DNA of 9,977 nt from JAEHDI01 sp035455185 (GTDB taxonomy: Bacteria > Acidobacteriota > Terriglobia > Bryobacterales > Bryobacteraceae): NCBI GenBank assembly GCA_035455185.1, contig DATIFQ010000375.1:1-9977 (forward strand), in the 5' to 3' direction. Numbering within the stretch: the stretch's first letter is position 1; the number at the start of each line of letters is the position of its first letter. Shown here piece by piece: positions 1-5,138 of this stretch. The notes beneath the pieces were generated by a model. It was not told the origin of the DNA. It was given only the letters and a program-made list of their open reading frames with translations, and did no database searches. Position numbers and translations under genes: made by a program.

Positions 1-630
1 CGGCGGATAGATCAGCGAGGAGGCAATGCCCAGCGCGCCTTCCCGCATCGCCTCGCGCACGAGTTGGCGCATCTTCTCGAGCTCTTCCGGCTTGGGCGCC
101 CGAATTGCGTGCCCGATCACGTAAATCCGCGGCGTTGCCGCACCGATGAACGAGGCGACGTTGGGCGAGATGCCGCGCCGCTCCAGGAACATCATGTACT
201 CGCCCAGCGTCGTCCACTGGACCGCGTATCTGATGTCCCCCTGGCGGCCGATCAGTTCCTTCTTCATCGAGTCGTTGAGCGGCCCCATCGACTCGCCCTC
301 GCCCATCACTTCGAGCGTGACGCCTTGCCGTATGTTGCTCTGCGACTTTCCGTCCTCGATGAGCGATTCGTTGGCCCAGCTCATCATGTTGATGAAGCCG
401 GGCGCCACTGCCAGGCCCTTCAGGTCGAGGTCGATCCTTCCGGTTGCCTTGCCGACGTCGCCGATAGCGGCGATCCGGTCTCCGCGAATCGCCAGATCTC
501 CTCGGAATGGCTTCCCGCCGCTGCCGTCGTAGATCGTGCCGTTCCGCAGCACAGCATCGTATTGAATAGGCCACGAACAGCCCGAGAAAATAAGAGATCC
601 CAAGCACAGAACAACACTGATCGCCCGCAT
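1..630 (-). CDS. D-aminoacylase-like amidohydrolase lipoprotein, N-terminal part (cut by window edge)
   Basis: The first 210 residues of a protein that continues past base 1. It resembles the N-acyl-D-amino-acid deacylase branch of the amidohydrolase superfamily, whose members hydrolyse N-acyl-D-amino acids. Residues 1-18 form a signal peptide ending in a lipobox (FSGC, Cys18), so a membrane-anchored lipoprotein outside the cytoplasm is expected. Residues 25-38 (DAVLRNGTIYDGSG) are the usual N-terminal beta-sandwich opening, and APGFI at 76-80 leads into the TIM barrel. Oddly, the HxH metal motif that normally follows (GFIDxHTH) is replaced by GFINMMSWA, and the Cys of the usual GNCG motif is replaced in VMGEGES (108-114). 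The barrel continues normally to residue 210 (REGALGIASSLIYPP). The ATG at 630 has no Shine-Dalgarno sequence; it was chosen because it gives a complete lipoprotein signal and has a -10-like box seven bases upstream. The family call is good; the substrate is uncertain. Confidence 0.85.
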   Translation of the reverse strand, partial: MRAISVVLCLGSLIFSGCSWPIQYDAVLRNGTIYDGSGGKPFRGDLAIRGDRIAAIGDVGKATGRIDLDLKGLAVAPGFINMMSWANESLIEDGKSQSNIRQGVTLEVMGEGESMGPLNDSMKKELIGRQGDIRYAVQWTTLGEYMMFLERRGISPNVASFIGAATPRIYVIGHAIRAPKPEELEKMRQLVREAMREGALGIASSLIYPP

Positions 631-637
631 GGTAACG

Positions 638-643
638 AGTATA
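638..643 (-). promoter_or_regulatory. -10 promoter box for a probable leaderless mRNA of the amidohydrolase
   Basis: On the minus strand TATACT (one mismatch to TATAAT) is followed by seven bases, CGTTACC, and then the ATG at 630. Transcription starts typically lie six to eight bases after the -10 box, so the mRNA would begin at or next to the start codon. This fits the absence of a Shine-Dalgarno sequence. No good -35 hexamer is seen 17-18 bases upstream. The placement is an inference. Confidence 0.45.
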
Positions 644-770
644 GAGCCATCCGGCCGGTAGAAATTACACGCCTTACTGAACGCGCCACGGAAAAACTCC
701 AATGCAAACGCCGTCTTCCGGTTTGGCGCGATAAGTGCGAGGAAGGACCCCGTCTCTAGCCCAACAACTC

Positions 771-776
771 AGAGGA
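771..776 (+). promoter_or_regulatory. ribosome binding site deciding the start of the Crp/Fnr gene
   Basis: AGAGGA lies six bases before the ATG at 783. It favours that ATG over the in-frame GTG at 735, which would add 16 residues with no resemblance to the family. Confidence 0.6.
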
Positions 777-782
777 ACTGGG

Positions 783-1526
783 ATGTTTCTCAATGACTGG
801 GAATGTTGTTGCACATCCTGCCAGGCACGTCCAGCCAGTGTTTTCCAAGGAATCGAGATTAATCGTCCGAAGGTCGCCGGCGGCCGTTGCCAGTCAGCGG
901 TCTATCCGGCGGGATCGATTCTGTTCCTGCAAGACGAACCGGCTCGCTCGGCACTGTGTATTCGGTCGGGACGGGTGAAATTGTCGGCTACCGCCCCGGA
1001 CGGCCGGACGGTGATTGTCGGAATAGCCGCTGCGGGCGACATCCTCGGCACGCGAGCGCTACTCTCTGGCCGTCCTCACGACATGACAGCAGAAGTGATT
1101 GAGGAAACAGCAACTTGCGCCATTCTGAAGGACGATTTCGTGGCACTGCTTCGCTCTAACAGCGAGGTCGCGCTTAGGGTGGCCGAGAGGATGGGCGGTG
1201 AGGCCGCCGAGGCGTATCGCCAGCTTTACGCCGCTGTATTCAAGGAACCCGCGGAGCGACTGACCGAGTTGCTGCTTCAACTTTGCGGGACTCACGGCGA
1301 GCCGACCGCCGAGGGAATCCACCTTCGCACCAATCTGTGCCAGGACGAAATGGCTGCGCTGGTCGGGGTTTCGCGCAGGACTTTGAACCGTTCGATCGCG
1401 AAGCTGCGGCGCCTCGGAATCATAGACTGCCGACGCAAGTCCATTGTGATCAGGGACTTGGATGCCCTTCGCGGGTGGTTGTCCGGCCAGGCTCTCGGGC
1501 TTGGCGCCACCCGCCTCGCCGACTGA
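783..1526 (+). CDS. Crp/Fnr family transcriptional regulator, cysteine-rich
   Basis: A 247-residue cytoplasmic regulator of normal family length. Residues about 40-125 form the cyclic-nucleotide-binding-type beta roll (YPAGSILFLQDEP at 41-53, GRVKLSATAPDGR at 63-75). A long dimerisation helix follows at about 125-160. The winged helix-turn-helix is at about 184-230, with recognition helix VSRRTLNRSIAKLRRLGII (196-214). In the pocket, the phosphate-binding Arg-Ser pair of true CRP is missing; the segment reads LSGRPHDMTAEV (94-105), as in many acidobacterial Crp/Fnr proteins, so cAMP binding is doubtful. The N-terminus carries Cys8, Cys9, Cys10 and Cys13, and the protein has ten cysteines in all, which suggests metal, Fe-S or thiol sensing, although spacing does not match classic FNR. 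At the recognition-helix position of CRP Glu181 there is Arg199, so the DNA site should differ from that of CRP. It diverges from the amidohydrolase gene and lies 95 bases before a multiheme cytochrome gene, a plausible target. Confidence 0.9.
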   Translation: MFLNDWECCCTSCQARPASVFQGIEINRPKVAGGRCQSAVYPAGSILFLQDEPARSALCIRSGRVKLSATAPDGRTVIVGIAAAGDILGTRALLSGRPHDMTAEVIEETATCAILKDDFVALLRSNSEVALRVAERMGGEAAEAYRQLYAAVFKEPAERLTELLLQLCGTHGEPTAEGIHLRTNLCQDEMAALVGVSRRTLNRSIAKLRRLGIIDCRRKSIVIRDLDALRGWLSGQALGLGATRLAD

Positions 1527-1609
1527 CCCCCCGAATGTGCCAGATGGCCTCGAACGGCCGGCGCCCTTCGTGTTACTCAATACGAAACGCTGTTCAAAAA
1601 ACGATCACG

Positions 1610-1615
1610 AGGAGG
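1610..1615 (+). promoter_or_regulatory. strong ribosome binding site deciding the cytochrome start
   Basis: AGGAGG lies six bases before the ATG at 1622. It fixes that start within a reading frame that stays open far upstream through the Crp/Fnr gene. Confidence 0.85.
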
Positions 1616-1621
1616 CAGTTT

Positions 1622-2872
1622 ATGCACATTTTTCGCGCATTTTCGACGCGTTTTCGGCGCATTTGCGCCGTTTGTGCTGTGCTTGCCGGCGCATGTGTCA
1701 CTTTGAGCCGAGGCGCCGTCCCTTCGGCTCTGTTTCAGTACAACGTTCTGGAGGTGATGAACTCGCAACCGGGGCAGACGCCCTCGGTGCGGTTTTCGGT
1801 CACCAACCCGACGAACGGGAACGCTCCGTACGACATCACGGTGCACGATTCGTTCAAGACGGTGAACGGCGCACGCCTGTTCATTCAGATCGGCTGGGAC
1901 ACGCGTGACTATCACAACACCGGCAGCCAGAGCGAGACACTCAACAGTCCGAAGAACGCCGCCCAGCCGATCCCGATCAACGCATTGGCGTTTCCGCAGA
2001 AGCACTACATAGGCGGGGTTTGGGACGGTTCTTTTGTCGTGACAGCCTCGCGGCCGATTCCGGCGACGGCGCAGGGATCGGGGAACGCGGCCATGGAGGG
2101 GCGCCTCGTCGAGTTGGTTGGCGGTGTGTGGGTCCAGGTCGCAGTGCGCAGCGCGTTCAAGTTCTTCGCCATCACGGACCCTTCGCCTGTTCCGAGGCGG
2201 GCGGTCGTGGACGTGAACAAGTGTAAGAACTGCCACGGTTCCGTTGCGCCTCCGCTGGTTGTGCACGGGAATAACCGGGCCGAAGAGGTCATGGTCTGCG
2301 TGGGGTGCCACAACCCGAATGCGACGGACATCGCCTACAGAACCTCCGGCAAGGAAACACCGATCGATTTCAAGAACATGATCCACGCAATCCACGCCGG
2401 CAGGATGCGCCACAACCCGGAGGTGATCATCGGCTTCGGAGGTTCGGTGAACGACTTCAGCTACGTGGACTTTCCGGCGAGCCTGGCGGACTGCCAGAGG
2501 TGCCACATTCCGGGCGCATACAGCTTGCCACTCGGCAAGAACGTGCTTGGGACGACAGTTGACACGCGAAGTGTACTCGATGCCGGCGGCAAGGTGGTGG
2601 ACGGCGATCCGACGAACGACTTAAACATCACGCCGACCGCCGCAGTCTGCTCGGCTTGCCACGACGGCAACGAGGCCCGCAGGCACATGGTGGAGAAGGG
2701 CGCCTCATTCGGTGCCCTGCAACAGAGTATCGACTCCGGAAGGGTCCGCGAGCGCTGTGCGACCTGTCACGGTGCAGGCAAGGAAGAGGATGTCGTCAAG
2801 GTCCACGCCGAAGAAGCGCACGAGAGTTCAGGCGAGCACGAGGTCCACGAGGAAGAGCGCGACGACCACTGA
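1622..2872 (+). CDS. secreted pentaheme c-type cytochrome, OmcA/MtrC family
   Basis: A 416-residue exported electron carrier. Residues 1-30 are a basic, hydrophobic signal peptide; the AGAC stretch around Cys25 is a poor lipobox, so lipid anchoring is unclear. Residues about 35-190 form a beta-rich domain with the family pattern VTNPTNG and IQIGWDTRDYHNTGS. Five CxxCH haem sites follow: CKNCH (201-205), CVGCH (226-230), CQRCH (291-295), CSACH (343-347) and CATCH (379-383), with a distal-ligand motif MIHAIHAG between the second and third. This is the layout of one pentaheme half of the decaheme OmcA/MtrC proteins, which pass electrons across or at the outer surface of the cell. The C-terminal tail (about 390-416) is very rich in Glu and His and may bind metal or be disordered. 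No porin (MtrB) or periplasmic partner (MtrA) is present in the window. The family call is strong; terminal acceptor and location are inferred. Confidence 0.9.
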   Translation: MHIFRAFSTRFRRICAVCAVLAGACVTLSRGAVPSALFQYNVLEVMNSQPGQTPSVRFSVTNPTNGNAPYDITVHDSFKTVNGARLFIQIGWDTRDYHNTGSQSETLNSPKNAAQPIPINALAFPQKHYIGGVWDGSFVVTASRPIPATAQGSGNAAMEGRLVELVGGVWVQVAVRSAFKFFAITDPSPVPRRAVVDVNKCKNCHGSVAPPLVVHGNNRAEEVMVCVGCHNPNATDIAYRTSGKETPIDFKNMIHAIHAGRMRHNPEVIIGFGGSVNDFSYVDFPASLADCQRCHIPGAYSLPLGKNVLGTTVDTRSVLDAGGKVVDGDPTNDLNITPTAAVCSACHDGNEARRHMVEKGASFGALQQSIDSGRVRERCATCHGAGKEEDVVKVHAEEAHESSGEHEVHEEERDDH

Positions 2873-2875
2873 CGC

Positions 2876-2902
2876 AGCGTCTCTCTTGACGGAGACAGCG
2901 CG
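2876..2902 (+). other. weak hairpin after the cytochrome gene
   Basis: GTCTC (2879-2883) can pair with GAGAC (2892-2896), extended by GC pairs past a one-base bulge, four bases after the cytochrome stop codon. An alternative pairing is ACGGA (2889-2893) with TCCGT (2903-2907). Neither is followed by a T-run, so it is at best a weak terminator or leader structure. Confidence 0.3.
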
Positions 2903-2911
2903 TCCGTGAAA

Positions 2912-2941
2912 GGCTGAAGAATCCCCTGGGATTCTTCAGCC
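2912..2941. repeat. near-perfect inverted repeat abutting the isomerase start codon
   Basis: GGCTGAAGAATCCC and GGGATTCTTCAGCC are exact reverse complements separated by CT, giving a 13-14 bp stem. Its last base is directly followed by the ATG at 2942. There is no T-run on either side, so it is not a standard intrinsic terminator. It could be a processing or attenuation hairpin in a cytochrome-isomerase transcript, a translational block on the 2942 start, a protein-binding palindrome, or one copy of a dispersed palindromic repeat. No second copy was seen in this window. Confidence 0.85.
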
Positions 2942-3970
2942 ATGACAACCGAAGAACGTAACTCCGCACGGAACCTTCCCCCGATGCCGGCGCGGCGGGA
3001 AATGCTGGTGGGCTCCGCGGCGATGGCCGCGTTTCTCGCCGGACGCTCGGCGGTCGCCGGGCAGACAAAGGAACCCGTCCGCCGCAAGCCCTCGTCGCGC
3101 GCCTACGCGATGAAGAAGTCGATCAACCTGTGGGCCTTCCCGTACCCGAGCCGCTGGTCGCTACAAGAGTGCCTGCAACTGGCGAAGGACGCAGGTTTCG
3201 ATGCGGTCGAGCTGAACTTCGACCTCGAGAGCGATCTCTCGATCAAGGCAACCGACGAAGACATTCGAGGAATCCGCCGGACGGCGGAGAAGACCGGGAT
3301 CGCCATCAGCGGCGTCTGTTCGTTTCTCTTCTGGCCCTACCCGATGACGGCCAACGATCCGGAGAAGCGGAAAAAGAGCCTGGAGTTTGCGAACCGGATG
3401 ATCGAAGCTGCGGCGCTGCTTGGAACGGAGAACCTGCTTGTGGTTCCGGGCGCCGTGTACGCGCCCTGGATCGAGAACTTCGATCCGGTGCCGATCGACG
3501 TCTGCGACCACCGGGCCCGGGAGGCTGTGCGGTCGCTCATTCCGAAGGCGGAAGAGACCGGAGTCTATCTGAACATCGAGAACATCTTCACCAGCGGGTA
3601 TCTGTTCAGCCCTCAGGAGATGAACACTTTTGTCGACAGCTTTGGCAGCGACCACGTGCAGATCCACTTCGACACCGGCAACATCATGGAGTACCAGTTT
3701 CCGGAACACTGGGTCCCGATCCTGGGGAAGAGGATTCGGAACATCCACTTCAAGGAGTGGGACAAGCGGACGCACGAATTCAACCTGCACACGTTCCGAA
3801 CGCTACTCGACGGCACGACCAACTGGCCGGCGGTGATCGAAGAGTTGAACAAACTCGACTATCGCGGCTATCTCACGTTCGAGTACTTCCACCCCTTCCG
3901 CCACTATCCCGAGGCGTTGATCTGGCAGACCTCCGACGCCCTGGACTGGATGCTGGGGCGGAAGGGGTAG
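2942..3970 (+). CDS. exported sugar phosphate isomerase/epimerase-like TIM-barrel protein
   Basis: A 342-residue member of the xylose isomerase-like TIM-barrel family (AP_endonuc_2 / hydroxypyruvate isomerase / tagatose epimerase group), which interconverts ketoses or related sugars at a divalent metal. Candidate metal ligands fall in the expected order: Glu213 (LNIEN), Asp244 (HFDTGN), His269 (IHFKEW) and Glu314 (LTFEYF). The N-terminus has twin arginines (Arg18-Arg19, PARREMLVGSAAMAA) and a hydrophobic stretch ending near AVAG (residue 40), so Tat export is likely; the mature barrel begins around MKKSINLWAFPYP (57 on). The start is uncertain. The ATG at 2942 touches a hairpin and has no Shine-Dalgarno, while the ATG at 2984 keeps the whole Tat signal but also has only a weak site. 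It follows the cytochrome by 69 bases on the same strand and converges with the M48 gene, 13 bases away. The exact substrate cannot be told from sequence. Confidence 0.85.
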   Translation: MTTEERNSARNLPPMPARREMLVGSAAMAAFLAGRSAVAGQTKEPVRRKPSSRAYAMKKSINLWAFPYPSRWSLQECLQLAKDAGFDAVELNFDLESDLSIKATDEDIRGIRRTAEKTGIAISGVCSFLFWPYPMTANDPEKRKKSLEFANRMIEAAALLGTENLLVVPGAVYAPWIENFDPVPIDVCDHRAREAVRSLIPKAEETGVYLNIENIFTSGYLFSPQEMNTFVDSFGSDHVQIHFDTGNIMEYQFPEHWVPILGKRIRNIHFKEWDKRTHEFNLHTFRTLLDGTTNWPAVIEELNKLDYRGYLTFEYFHPFRHYPEALIWQTSDALDWMLGRKG

Positions 3971-3983
3971 AAGCTGGTTGTCG

Positions 3984-5102
3984 CTAAGCTTTCAGGTTGC
4001 CGGTGGTGCGGAAATCGGTGATCTCCGCTTCGGTGAGCGTCACGGCGACGGGCGCCGGGTTCGGGCCGCCCTTTGCCAGGCGCTCCTTGTCCACTCCTCG
4101 CGATCCTCCCGAGCCGGTCACGGCCGCGCTCTGGGGGCTCGACTCGGTCGTGCCGAGTGGGTTCCGAAGACTCGCCATACTGAAACGGCTCTTCTTCTTC
4201 GGCTCTTCCTTCTTCGTCTCGCCCGCCAGGCCGGCGGCCCCCGCTTCGACGGCGGCGATTTGCGCGAGGTCGACGGGCTGGAACTTCACGTTGCCCGTAT
4301 ACCGCTCCGCCAGCGTCGCGCCGGGGTCTCCCGACCGGCTTTGCACCATGGCGTCGAGTTTCTGCTTACGCTCATCCATCTCGGGGTGCGAAGCGAACAG
4401 GCCTTGCCGCTGGCTCGAAGAGCCGTTCCTCTCTTTCAGGGTGGCCAGGAACATCCCCAATCCACCGCCGGCGTAACCTGCCCCGACGGCAAACCCGAAT
4501 CCTTGCGTGTCCGCATCCAGTTCATCCGCGCGTCCGAATCCGGCGAACACGATGTTGTATGCTTCATCCGTCAGGCGGCGGAAGAGCTCGGGGTTGGACG
4601 ACACGTTTCGGTCCTTCGCCGCCATCTGCACCACCTTCCCCTTCTGGATCGCGCGGATCGTGTGCTGCTGCGTCACGTGAGCGACCTCATGAGCGAGCAC
4701 GCCCGCGAGTTGCGACTCGTCCTTAACCAAGGCCAGCGCGCCGCGGGTGATGTGGATGAATCCCCCCGGCGCCGCGAACGCGTTCACGCCGTCGGTGTCC
4801 AACACGATGAAGTGGAACGGCATGGTCGAGCCGCTTTTCCGCGCGACCACCGTGCCGACCAGAGACACATACTTGTGCACCGCCGGGTCCTGCACCACGC
4901 CGTATTTCGTACGGATGCGGGAGCTGATCTCCTCGCCCAGGCGGACCTCCTCTTCCGGCGTCAGTTCGACGTCCTTCAGCTTGTCGGTGACCTTTTCCAC
5001 CTTTTCGATCCGCGACGTGATCCCGCGCGGGAACTGCGCGCTGCCCGGCAGGCACGGCACGAAAAGACTCGACATGACGAGCGCCACTATCCCAGATCTC
5101 AT
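3984..5102 (-). CDS. secreted M48 family zinc metalloprotease
   Basis: A 372-residue protease of the M48 (BepA/Oma1-like) group. Such enzymes usually degrade misfolded envelope proteins or help assemble the outer membrane. A signal peptide spans about residues 1-22 (ending GSAQ). The zinc site is HEVAH at 138-142 with catalytic Glu139. The third ligand is the first Glu of ADELDAD (Glu194), and FASHPEMDER (from 236) is the usual conserved motif after it. The TPR domain of BepA is absent. From about residue 280 the tail is low-complexity, rich in Lys, Glu, Ser and Gly, with a short conserved-looking end (LTEAEITDFRTTG). The start is set by AAGGAGGAGG just upstream; the GTG 15 bases earlier only reads through that ribosome site. 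It lies 36 bases downstream of the CHASE2 cyclase gene on the same strand, so the two are probably cotranscribed. The protease call is strong; the target is unknown. Confidence 0.93.
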   Translation of the reverse strand: MRSGIVALVMSSLFVPCLPGSAQFPRGITSRIEKVEKVTDKLKDVELTPEEEVRLGEEISSRIRTKYGVVQDPAVHKYVSLVGTVVARKSGSTMPFHFIVLDTDGVNAFAAPGGFIHITRGALALVKDESQLAGVLAHEVAHVTQQHTIRAIQKGKVVQMAAKDRNVSSNPELFRRLTDEAYNIVFAGFGRADELDADTQGFGFAVGAGYAGGGLGMFLATLKERNGSSSQRQGLFASHPEMDERKQKLDAMVQSRSGDPGATLAERYTGNVKFQPVDLAQIAAVEAGAAGLAGETKKEEPKKKSRFSMASLRNPLGTTESSPQSAAVTGSGGSRGVDKERLAKGGPNPAPVAVTLTEAEITDFRTTGNLKA

Positions 5103-5104
5103 AG

Positions 5105-5114
5105 CCTCCTCCTT
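5105..5114 (-). promoter_or_regulatory. strong ribosome binding site of the M48 gene
   Basis: AAGGAGGAGG on the minus strand lies two bases before the ATG at 5102, with an inner GGAGG at five-base spacing. It rules out the in-frame GTG at 5117, which would place the Shine-Dalgarno inside the coding sequence. Confidence 0.85.
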
Positions 5115-5138
5115 CACAAATCGCTTCTCAAAACATCG

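Noticed and set aside
64..759. Long plus-strand open frame opposite the amidohydrolase gene
   Set aside because: Its translation is Arg/His/Asp-rich and unlike any protein family, while the opposite strand gives a clear lipoprotein amidohydrolase over the same bases.
735..782. Upstream GTG start adding 16 residues to the Crp/Fnr regulator
   Set aside because: The ATG at 783 has AGAGGA at six-base spacing and the extra residues have no family support.
1283..1621. 113-residue N-terminal extension of the cytochrome frame
   Set aside because: It overlaps the Crp/Fnr coding region in another frame; AGGAGG and a signal peptide mark the true start at 1622.
5103..5117. GTG start at 5117 for the M48 protease
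   Set aside because: The added codons are simply the ribosome binding site read as protein (KEEA); ATG at 5102 is the proper start.
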